Shown here: in pieces, positions 16,238-23,492 of the stretch
Layout: every line of letters starts with the position of its first letter
How positions within the stretch are numbered: position 1 is the first letter of the stretch
Source: Streptomyces agglomeratus
GTDB lineage: Bacteria; Actinomycetota; Actinomycetes; Streptomycetales; Streptomycetaceae
DNA: 64,000 nucleotides
Direction of reading: 5' to 3'
Assembly (NCBI RefSeq): GCF_001746415.1
Contig: NZ_MEHJ01000001.1
Span: 3,183,001 to 3,247,000 of the forward strand
Translations under genes and position numbers: made by a program
The notes under the pieces: model-generated
Told to the model about the DNA's origin: nothing
Database searches by the model: none
What the model saw: the letters and a program-made list of their open reading frames with translations, nothing else

Positions 16238-17362
16238 TCAGCCCAGCGCGGGCAGTCGCTGGACGTCCCGCGCCGTGGTCGTGACGCCCGCCAGGAAACC
16301 CTGGGCCCGGGGTGAGGCCGTGTCCCTCAGCCACAGCGGGTCCACGTCGCAAACGGCGACCCGCACGCCCGTACCGGCCAGGGCGAGCGGGAGCGTGTGG
16401 ACCACCGTCGACGGGAAGCTCAGGATCAGCCGGCCGATGGGCCCGCGCCGGGCGATGAGCTCCAGCGGCAGGTCGGGGCGGACGATCTCCAGACCCGTCT
16501 CGACGGCCAGCCGGTGCAGCTTGTCGGCGCTCTCGCGGCGGTGGGCGAAGTAGCGGGTGGCCCCGTGGGCGCGGGCCAGCGCGGTGACCGCCTCGACGTA
16601 CCGGTCGGGGTCCACGACGCCGGTCTCCACCAGCGACGTACCGACGAGGTCGGCGCCGCGCGATACGCGGGGCGGGCCGAAGCGGGCCCGCGTCCAGCCG
16701 AAGTCGTTGGCCGTGACGGTGACCCCGGGGGCCTCCTCCACGGGCATCGAGGTGAAGACCTCGACCGTGCGGGCGCGGGACGGGGTGAGGCGGCGGCGCG
16801 CGACCGCCGAGACCGGCCCGAAGACGAGGTCGCGCGGCCCCCGGCGGCCGCCGCGCCGGTGCCAGCGCACCAGCCGCTCGCCGCCGGTGAGCTGGGCGAT
16901 GAACTCCATGGTGGCCGTGCCGTCGTCGACGACGACCAGCTCACGGGCGCGGGTGATCGTCAGCAGCAGCTGTACGTACCGCGAGAACGGGTCGCCGATC
17001 ACCACCCGCCGCGCCCGGCGCAGGGCGGACGCCAGCCCGCCGATGGTCTGGAACGGCGCCCCCGCCCCGCCCCGGGCCTCCTCCCACCGCACCCGCATGC
17101 CTTCGTGGCGCGCGAGTTCCGCCATGCGCCGCAGCTGGCCGCGGGTCATGGGATCGGTGGGCGACAGGACGACGACCGTGAGGTCGTGCGGCCGGTTCCG
17201 GGCCTCGGAGCCCGCCTCGGTGCCTGCCGTCGCGTGGGCCCACTCCAGGACGTTCAGGAGCTGGACCGGGCTCTCGACGAAGGCGAGAGTGGAGGCGTCG
17301 GTGGCGGGGGTGCCGTTCACGGCGATGTGGACCGTTCGTCCGTCAGACCGCGACGGGCTCAC
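16238..17362 (-). CDS. Polysialyltransferase-like glycosyltransferase
   Basis: 374 residues. The N-terminal strand TLAFVESPVQLLNVLEWAHA, the middle VVIGDPFSRYVQLLLT and VVVDDGTATMEF, and the His-Arg-Glu motif in RYFAHRRESADKLHRLAVET with SFPSTVVHTLPLAL are the pattern of the GT52/alpha-2,8-polysialyltransferase group (GT-B fold, CMP-sialic acid donors). Begins at a GTG inside the end of neuB (20-base overlap), so it is the last gene of the neuA-neuB run and likely adds or polymerises the CMP-activated nonulosonic acid made by those enzymes. Acceptor and linkage cannot be told. Confidence 0.75.
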   Translation of the reverse strand: MSPSRSDGRTVHIAVNGTPATDASTLAFVESPVQLLNVLEWAHATAGTEAGSEARNRPHDLTVVVLSPTDPMTRGQLRRMAELARHEGMRVRWEEARGGAGAPFQTIGGLASALRRARRVVIGDPFSRYVQLLLTITRARELVVVDDGTATMEFIAQLTGGERLVRWHRRGGRRGPRDLVFGPVSAVARRRLTPSRARTVEVFTSMPVEEAPGVTVTANDFGWTRARFGPPRVSRGADLVGTSLVETGVVDPDRYVEAVTALARAHGATRYFAHRRESADKLHRLAVETGLEIVRPDLPLELIARRGPIGRLILSFPSTVVHTLPLALAGTGVRVAVCDVDPLWLRDTASPRAQGFLAGVTTTARDVQRLPALG

Positions 17363-18269
17363 GGTCGGCGCCCTCGGCGACGACGCCCGCGACGCGGCGC
17401 AGCTTCTTCATCGGGCCGAGCTCGGACTCGTACACCTTCTTGACGCCGTCACCGAGGGACGCCTCGATGGTGCGGATGTCGCGGACGAGGCGGGTCAGGC
17501 CGCCGGGCTCGACGGAAGCGGCCTGGTCGGAGCCCCACATGGCGCGGTCGAGGGTGATGTGGCGCTCGACGAACGCGGCGCCGAGGGCGACGGCGGCGAG
17601 CGTCGTCTGGAGGCCGGTCTCGTGGCCGCTGTAGCCGATCGGGACGTTCGGGTACTCGGCCTGGAGGGTGTTGATCACCCGCAGGTTGAGCTCCTCGGCC
17701 TTCGCCGGGTACGTCGACGTGGCGTGGCAGAGCAGGATGTTGTCGCTGCCCAGCACCTCCACGGCGTGGCGGATCTGGCGCGGCGTCGACATGCCGGTGG
17801 AGAGGATGACGGTGCGGCCGGTGGCGCGCAGCGAGCGCAGCAGCTCGTCGTCCGTGAGTGACGCGGAGGCGACCTTGTGGGCCGGGACGTCGAACTTCTC
17901 CAGGAAGGCGACGGCCTCGGTGTCCCACGGGGAGGCGAACCAGTCGATGCCGCGCTTCTTGCAGTACTCGTCGATGGCGCGGTACTCGTCCTCGCCGAAC
18001 TCCACGCGGTGGCGGTAGTCGATGTACGTCATCCGGCCCCACGGGGTGTCGCGCTCGATGTCCCACTGGTCGCGCGGGGTGCAGATCTCCGGGGTGCGCT
18101 TCTGGAACTTGACCGCGTCGCAGCCGGCGTCGGCGGCGGCGTCGATGAGCGCGAAGGCGTTCTCGATGTCGCCGTTGTGGTTGATCCCGATCTCGCCGGT
18201 CACGTAGACGGGGTGGCCGGGGCCCGCGGTCTTGGAACCGAGGGTACGGAGGCGCGAGTTGGTGCTCAT
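17343..18269 (-). CDS. neuB: N-acetylneuraminate/Kdn synthase family protein without SAF domain
   Basis: Condenses phosphoenolpyruvate with a mannose-type sugar to a nine-carbon nonulosonic acid. TIM-barrel features: VYVTGEIGINHNGDIENAFA, AVKFQKRTPE, FASPWDTEAVAFLEKF, KVASASL, ILSTGMSTPRQIRHAVEVL, the metal-ligand His residues in LLCHATSTYP and FVERHITLDRAM, and IGYSGHETGL. At 308 residues it stops right after the barrel: the C-terminal SAF (antifreeze-like) domain of ordinary NeuB, which lends an arginine to the partner's active site, is absent. Start at 18269 is supported by GGAAAAG upstream. The absence of a NeuC epimerase here favours a Kdn-type product (inference). Confidence 0.92.
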   Translation of the reverse strand: MSTNSRLRTLGSKTAGPGHPVYVTGEIGINHNGDIENAFALIDAAADAGCDAVKFQKRTPEICTPRDQWDIERDTPWGRMTYIDYRHRVEFGEDEYRAIDEYCKKRGIDWFASPWDTEAVAFLEKFDVPAHKVASASLTDDELLRSLRATGRTVILSTGMSTPRQIRHAVEVLGSDNILLCHATSTYPAKAEELNLRVINTLQAEYPNVPIGYSGHETGLQTTLAAVALGAAFVERHITLDRAMWGSDQAASVEPGGLTRLVRDIRTIEASLGDGVKKVYESELGPMKKLRRVAGVVAEGADREPVAV

Positions 18270-18298
18270 GTGGTTCTTTTCCTTACGGGGGAGGTGAG

Positions 18299-19588
18299 TT
18301 ACGGGGCGGGGGTGAGGGTGGGGATGTGGCTCGGGGTGGAGTCGGGCGTGGAACTCGGCGCGGAGCTCGTGGTGTGGGTGAGGGACGGGCCGAGGATCCA
18401 GGTGGCGATCTCGCGGATCGCGCCCTCCCCGCCCGGGACGGCCGTGACGGCACGCGCGGCGCCACGGACGGTGTCGTGGGCGTTGGCGACCGCCACCGGC
18501 CAGCCCACGAGGGCCAGGCAGGACAGGTCGTTGACGTCGTTGCCGGCGTAGAGCACCCGCTCGGGCGCGACGCCCTGCTCCTCGCACCACTGCTTGAGGG
18601 CGAGGTCCTTGCGGTCGACGCCGTGGAGCACGGGGATGCGCAGCTTGCGGGCCCGTGCGGCGACGACCGCGTTCTGTTCCGTGGACAGGATCAGCAGCTT
18701 GAGCCCCGCCCTGCGCAGGGCCGCGATGCCGAGCCCGTCACCGCGGTGCACGGCGACGAGTTCGCGTCCTTCGGAGTCGATCAGCACCCGGTCGTCGGTC
18801 TGGGTGCCGTCGAAGTCGATGACGACCGCGTCGACGTCGTCGCGGGTCGGAAGGGCGCCCGCCGCCTCCCTGGAGTCCAGGAGGGGCGCCAGCGCGCGGG
18901 CGCGGGCGAGCTCGTGGTGGTCGTCGATCTCCAGGACACGGGCCGGGTCCGTGACGACGAGCGCCGTGCGCCCGAAGAAGCGGTGTCCGGCCCCGCGGAA
19001 CCCCGCGGCGTCCATGGCGTACGCCGCGCCCGTCTCCAGGAAATCCTGCGGACGGTCCTGGCGGCGGGGGCGGAAGCTCTTGTCGTGGTTGACCCCGGCG
19101 GCGGCCCCCGCGGCGTCCTCGCGCCAGACGAAGCCGTGGAACGGGGCCACCGTGTGGGCCGTGTCCGCGCCGTCCTCGACGACCGCCGCGCAGACGCCGT
19201 CGACGTCCTCGCTGGTCAGGAACGGGCTCGTGCACTGCACCAGCAGCACCACGTCCACCGGCGCGCCGTGCGTCGCCTCGTGGGCGTCCATGGCGTGCAG
19301 TACGGCCGCCTCGCTGGTCGCCGTGTCGCCCGCGATACCGGCCGGGCGCTGCACCACTTCGGCGCCCGCGCCCCGCGCCGCCGCCGCGATGGCGGGGTCG
19401 TCCGTCGAGACCACGACGTGCGTGACACGGCCGGCCCCCAGGCACGCCCGGACGGCGCGTGCCACAAGCGGCACACCCGCGACGGGGGCGAGGTTCTTCG
19501 CCGGTACGCCCTTGGACCCGCCGCGGGCGGGGATCACGGCGAGGACGCGCCGTCGTACACCATCGGTCTGCTGCGGCCGGCTGCTCAT
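18299..19588 (-). CDS. neuA: CMP-nonulosonic acid cytidylyltransferase fused to KdsC-like HAD phosphatase
   Basis: 429 residues, two domains. Residues about 12-240: NeuA, with the nucleotide-binding VLAVIPARGGSKGVPAKNLA, VVVSTDDPAIAAAA and LLVQCTSPFLTSEDVDGV, activating the sugar acid with CTP. Residues about 250-410: HAD domain with the nucleophile motif DFDGTQTDD, the Ser/Thr motif LLILSTEQN and the acid motif GNDVNDLSCLALVG, like Kdo-8-P or Kdn-9-P phosphatases; catalytic residues are intact, so it may dephosphorylate the synthase product before activation. The C-terminal 20-odd residues are a Pro/Thr/Ser tail. Start overlaps the upstream gene (ATGA); neuB follows after 29 bases. Confidence 0.92.
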   Translation of the reverse strand: MSSRPQQTDGVRRRVLAVIPARGGSKGVPAKNLAPVAGVPLVARAVRACLGAGRVTHVVVSTDDPAIAAAARGAGAEVVQRPAGIAGDTATSEAAVLHAMDAHEATHGAPVDVVLLVQCTSPFLTSEDVDGVCAAVVEDGADTAHTVAPFHGFVWREDAAGAAAGVNHDKSFRPRRQDRPQDFLETGAAYAMDAAGFRGAGHRFFGRTALVVTDPARVLEIDDHHELARARALAPLLDSREAAGALPTRDDVDAVVIDFDGTQTDDRVLIDSEGRELVAVHRGDGLGIAALRRAGLKLLILSTEQNAVVAARARKLRIPVLHGVDRKDLALKQWCEEQGVAPERVLYAGNDVNDLSCLALVGWPVAVANAHDTVRGAARAVTAVPGGEGAIREIATWILGPSLTHTTSSAPSSTPDSTPSHIPTLTPAP

Positions 19589-20877
19589 AGTTCTCCCATG
19601 CGGCGGATGACGGGTGCCACGCGCTGCACCCCGTGGCGGTAGGCCCCGCGCGCCGCCTCCCGTACGGCGTCGCGCAGGACGCGGCGTACGCCGGTGACGT
19701 CGGTGGTTGTCCGCGTGCCGTCGAGGCGGTGGCGGGCGAGGATGCCGGGGAGGTAGCCCGGCGCGGTGGCGGAGGTGTAGTAGGGGGCGACCGGCGGGAG
19801 GCCGGGGCGCCCCAGGAGTGCGGTGACGCGCTTGCGCACGGCGTCGAAGGCGGTGTCGTACGAGCCGTCGGCCGCCACTCCCTGACGCGCCAGCCACTCC
19901 TCGTCGGCCGGCGGCCGGTGCCCCGCGTCGAGCTGGTCCCAGGAGGCGAGGCAGCCGGAGCCGAGGAAGTGGTGGTTGCCGAGGACCTCGCGCACGCCCA
20001 GGTCGGTGAGGACGGCGGTCGGGATGCGGCGGTGCAGGGACTCCAGGGCGGCGGTCGAACTGACCGTCACGAGGAGGTCGGTACGGTCCAGGACCTCGCC
20101 CATGTGCCCGTACACGAGCCGGAAGTTGGGCGGCGGGCCGCCCTCGATGCGGGCCGCGAGCTTCTGGTAGGGCAGTTCCTCGATGTGCGTGGTGTGCTCG
20201 CCCGGCTTGCTGCGGAGCTTGAGCAGCACCTCGCGGCCGGGGTGCAGCCGGGCGTGCTGGACGAGGCGGCGCAGCAGGTAGGCGCGGTCGGCGCGGGACT
20301 GCGGGACGGAGGGCTGGGCGGCGAACACGACGGTACGGGTGTCCGTGCCGGTGTAGCCGTCGCCGCCGAGGAACGGCAGCGCGGCCTCCGTCACGGCCGA
20401 GGCGTCGGCGCCCACCCCCTCGTACACCGCGCGGAAGCGTTCCGCGTCGTGGCGGGAGTTGGCGATGACGATGTCGGCGCCGTGGCGCAGCAGCAGCCCG
20501 TCGGCCAGCTTCTCGTAGACGACGCCGACGTAACCGGTGCCGATGACGGGCCGGCGCTCGGTGGTGCGCCACAGCGGCGCGAGGCCGTGCAGCATCGCCT
20601 GTACGGCGCCGCCCACGAGGGCGAGCAGGACGACGTCGTACGGCTCGTGCTCGATCTCCCCGATGAACTCGGCGGCGGTCACCTCGCGCACACCGTCCAC
20701 CGGCACGCCGACCTCGGCGAGCTGGCGGGGTGTGGGGGTGGCCCGGCCGCGCAGCAGGAAACCGTCGATCCGGGCTTCCGGCGCGATACGGCGGGCAGTG
20801 AGGGCGCCCCATTTCCATCGCGTATCGGAATCGGCGATCACGGCGATCCGCAGGGTTTTGCTGGTACTTGCTGGCAC
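19585..20877 (-). CDS. DUF6716-type putative glycosyltransferase
   Basis: About 430 residues, GT-B-like: an N-terminal Rossmann strand RIAVIADSDTRWKWGALTAR, YDVVLLALVGGAVQAMLHGL, RPVIGTGYVGVVYEKLADGL, and a C-terminal half with REVLLKLRSKPGEHTTH, DLLVTVSSTAALESLHRRIP and TAVLTDLGVREVLGNHHFLG, the pattern of CDP-glycerol/poly-sialyl type transferases. I recall this architecture under the name DUF6716 in streptomycete nonulosonic acid clusters. Overlaps neuA by four bases. I chose GTG at 20877 just before the first strand; an ATG-type start at 20916 is possible. The 163 bases up to 21041 form a divergent promoter region. Confidence 0.75.
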   Translation of the reverse strand: MPASTSKTLRIAVIADSDTRWKWGALTARRIAPEARIDGFLLRGRATPTPRQLAEVGVPVDGVREVTAAEFIGEIEHEPYDVVLLALVGGAVQAMLHGLAPLWRTTERRPVIGTGYVGVVYEKLADGLLLRHGADIVIANSRHDAERFRAVYEGVGADASAVTEAALPFLGGDGYTGTDTRTVVFAAQPSVPQSRADRAYLLRRLVQHARLHPGREVLLKLRSKPGEHTTHIEELPYQKLAARIEGGPPPNFRLVYGHMGEVLDRTDLLVTVSSTAALESLHRRIPTAVLTDLGVREVLGNHHFLGSGCLASWDQLDAGHRPPADEEWLARQGVAADGSYDTAFDAVRKRVTALLGRPGLPPVAPYYTSATAPGYLPGILARHRLDGTRTTTDVTGVRRVLRDAVREAARGAYRHGVQRVAPVIRRMGEL

Positions 20878-21040
20878 ATCGACGAAACTAGGGAGCCATT
20901 CCGATTGACGGCCCAACTCAGCCGCAACAAACGGTTAACAGCACATCGACGATCGGCGTCGGCGCCCGGAAAGCAGGCAGGTTAACCATTCCGCCATTCT
21001 TCGTTCACCCGGCATCTTTCCGGGGGTCGCAACGAATGCC

Positions 21041-22054
21041 GTGGCACGCCCTAGCGTCGCGGAGGTGGTCAAGCTCTCTGTCGTCGTGCCGTTCTTCAAC
21101 GTGCAGACATACGCCCCAGACACCCTTCGAAGTCTCCGCGCGAACGCGCGGGACGACTTCGAATTCATCCTCGTCGACGACTGTTCGACGGACGGAACGC
21201 CGGAGATCCTCCAGCGCGCCGAGCACGACCTTCCGGGGGCGGCCCTGGTCAGACACGAGACCAACGGCGGCCTGGCCACCGCCCGCAACACCGGTATCGA
21301 CGCGGCGCGCGGCGAGTACCTGACCTTCCTGGACGGCGACGACTGGCTGGCCCCCGGTCACTACGCGCGCCTGCTCGCCGCCATGGAGGACCTGGGCTGC
21401 GACTTCGTGCGTACGGACCATGTGCAGTGCACCGGGCGTACGCGGACGGTGCACCGCGTCCCGCACGGAAGGCGCGGCGTCGTCATGTCGCCGCGCGACG
21501 CGATCCTGCCGGCCAGCCGCTCCACCTCCGTCGACTACGCGTTCGCGTGGGCCGGCATGTACCACCGCAGGCTCGTCGACCGGGGGCTGCTGCACTTCAC
21601 CGACGGACTGCGCACGGCCGAGGACCGGCCCTGGATCTGGCGGCTGCACCGGGAGGCCGAGAGCTTCGCGGCGCTCGGCACGCTGGGCGTCTTCTACCGG
21701 CGGGGCGTCTCGTCCTCGCTGACGCAGATCGGTGACGTACGGCAGCTCGATTTCATCCGCGCTTTCGACCAGGTCGTCGAAGAAACGGCGAAGGACCCGG
21801 ACGCGGACCGGCTGCTGCCGAAAGCGGTGCGCACGTACTGCGCCATCATTTCCCATCACCTGGGAAGCATCGAAAGGTTCGAACCGGCCGTGGCCCGGAA
21901 ATTGCGGACGATGAGTACGGCGGCGCTCAGGCGGATGCCGCAGGACTTTCTCCGGGACGCGCTGGATTCCATGGACACGGAGCGTGCGGTACGGCTGCGG
22001 CGGCTGCGCCGCCGGCCCGCCGCCGCGTCCGCCGCGCCGGGGGTCGCTGCCTGA
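21041..22054 (+). CDS. GT2-family glycosyltransferase
   Basis: Inverting GT-A glycosyltransferase of 337 residues, cytoplasmic. The first strand KLSVVVPFFNVQTYAPDTL, EFILVDDCSTDGTPEIL, ETNGGLATARNTGIDAARGE and the DxD motif FLDGDDWLAPGHY define the GT2 domain. The C-terminal helical part resembles TagF-associated or capsule GT2 enzymes (AEDRPWIWRLHREAESF, VFYRRGVSSSLTQIGD). Start uncertain: GTG at 21041 or at 21065. Divergent from the neuA run and coupled (TGATG) to the following polysialyltransferase-like gene, so it likely builds the sugar chain to which nonulosonic acid is added. Confidence 0.9.
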   Translation: MARPSVAEVVKLSVVVPFFNVQTYAPDTLRSLRANARDDFEFILVDDCSTDGTPEILQRAEHDLPGAALVRHETNGGLATARNTGIDAARGEYLTFLDGDDWLAPGHYARLLAAMEDLGCDFVRTDHVQCTGRTRTVHRVPHGRRGVVMSPRDAILPASRSTSVDYAFAWAGMYHRRLVDRGLLHFTDGLRTAEDRPWIWRLHREAESFAALGTLGVFYRRGVSSSLTQIGDVRQLDFIRAFDQVVEETAKDPDADRLLPKAVRTYCAIISHHLGSIERFEPAVARKLRTMSTAALRRMPQDFLRDALDSMDTERAVRLRRLRRRPAAASAAPGVAA

Positions 22055-23388
22055 TGCCCACCACGCAGATCTTCTTCGCCTCCACGCTGTACGGCGCGGC
22101 CACGCTCGCCGCCGCGATCGACAGCGACTGCTTCGCGCCGGCCGGCCGCCGCCTGCTCCTCGTCAGCAACAACGCGACGACGCCCGAGACGACGCCCGCC
22201 CTGGACGAGATGCCGGGCTTCGAGCGGCTGCGGGACCGTTTCGACGGCGTACTGTCCTGGAACGAGACCGTCGCGCCCTTCCACCCGGGCGCCTGGGCAC
22301 CGCGCGTGGACGACATCCCGCTGTGGGAACGCCACCTGCGGCTGCTGTGGGGCCTCGGTGACGACACGGTGGAACTGGTCGTCGAATCCATCCAGGTCAA
22401 TCCCGCGCTGGCGCTCACCCAGCTGTTCACGGACGCGCCCGTCGAGGTGTACGCCGACGGGCTGATGAGCTACGGCCCGACCCGCAACAAGCTCGACCCG
22501 CTGGTCGGTACGCGCGTACGGCGTCTGCTGCACCTGGACCTCGTGCCGGGGCTGACGCCGCTGCTGCTCGGGGAGTTCGACGTACCGCCGGAGCTCGTAC
22601 CGAACGAGGCGTTCCTGAAGGTCCTGACCGAACTCGCCGACGCAGAGACGGAGTTGACACTCCCGGCCGACTCGGCGCTCCTCCTCGGCCAGTACCTGTC
22701 GGCGCTGGGCATCCTCACCGCCGAGGAGGAGGAGAATCTGCACGTCGCAATGGTGCGCGGCGCCGTCGAGCGCGGCCACCGGCGGATCATCTTCAAGCCC
22801 CACCCCACCGCCCCGGCCCGCTGGTCGCGCGTGCTGGAGCGCGAGGCGCGGGAGCTGGGCGTCGAACTGACCGTCCTGGACAGCCCCGTGCTGGCCGAAG
22901 TGCTGTACCAGCGGTTCCGTCCCGCGCTGGTGGTCGGGTGCTTCTCGACGGCGCTGATGACGGCGAGCACGTTCTACGGCATCCCGGTGGCCCGCACCGG
23001 GACCGACGTGCTGCTGGAACGCCTCTCGCCGTACCAGAACAGCAACCGCGTACCCGTCACGATCGTCGACGCGCTGGTCCCGGACCTGGCGCGGGACGGC
23101 ACGGCGGCGGAACCGGACGACCTCGCGGGCCTCCTCCAGGCGGTCGGCTTCGCCATGCAGCCGCAGATCCGCTCCGACCTGCGCCCAGCGGCCGAACGCT
23201 TCCTGACGCGGCATCTGAACGGCCGCACCTGGCGTTACTTCAAGCGCCGCCGGCTGACCACGCTCGCCCTGCCGGGCGCGATCCCGCAGCAGTTCGCCTT
23301 CATCCCGCGCAACGCGACGCTGCGGCGCGTGGTCCGCAGGGCCCGGTCCCTCAAGAGGACCGCGCTCAAGAAGGCCGCGCCGAGGTGA
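22054..23388 (+). CDS. Alpha-2,8-polysialyltransferase-family protein
   Basis: 444 residues. TTQIFFASTLYGAATLAAAI and LLLVSNNATTPETTP at the N-terminus, TVELVVESIQVNPALALTQL and VEVYADGLMSYGPTRNKLDP in the middle, then HRRIIFKPHPTAPARWSRVL and LVVGCFSTALMTASTFYGIP, the H-P and S-T motifs of the polysialyltransferase family (PF07388-type). Ends in a basic segment (RRVVRRARSLKRTALKKAAP), suited to membrane association. Translationally coupled to the GT2 gene. With the protein at 16238 it is the second such enzyme in the cluster, so one may start and the other extend the polymer. Confidence 0.85.
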   Translation: MPTTQIFFASTLYGAATLAAAIDSDCFAPAGRRLLLVSNNATTPETTPALDEMPGFERLRDRFDGVLSWNETVAPFHPGAWAPRVDDIPLWERHLRLLWGLGDDTVELVVESIQVNPALALTQLFTDAPVEVYADGLMSYGPTRNKLDPLVGTRVRRLLHLDLVPGLTPLLLGEFDVPPELVPNEAFLKVLTELADAETELTLPADSALLLGQYLSALGILTAEEEENLHVAMVRGAVERGHRRIIFKPHPTAPARWSRVLEREARELGVELTVLDSPVLAEVLYQRFRPALVVGCFSTALMTASTFYGIPVARTGTDVLLERLSPYQNSNRVPVTIVDALVPDLARDGTAAEPDDLAGLLQAVGFAMQPQIRSDLRPAAERFLTRHLNGRTWRYFKRRRLTTLALPGAIPQQFAFIPRNATLRRVVRRARSLKRTALKKAAPR

Positions 23389-23409
23389 CGGCGGGTCTCG
23401 TACGACGGT

Positions 23410-23444
23410 GAGGGCGGGCCACCGCTGATCAGTGGCCCGCCCTC
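23410..23444. terminator. Bidirectional terminator between convergent glycan genes
   Basis: Perfect 13-base inverted repeat GAGGGCGGGCCAC / GTGGCCCGCCCTC with a 9-base loop, between the plus-strand polysialyltransferase gene and the minus-strand fusion gene. Confidence 0.85.
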
Positions 23445-23492
23445 CTCTCGTACGTACGGGTCCGGACGTACAGGTGTCCGGGTTGTCCGGGG

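Noticed and set aside
16067..16315. An 82-codon plus-strand frame in the gap after the M20 gene
   Set aside because: Overlaps the end of the polysialyltransferase-like gene in antisense and has no motif or ribosome site.
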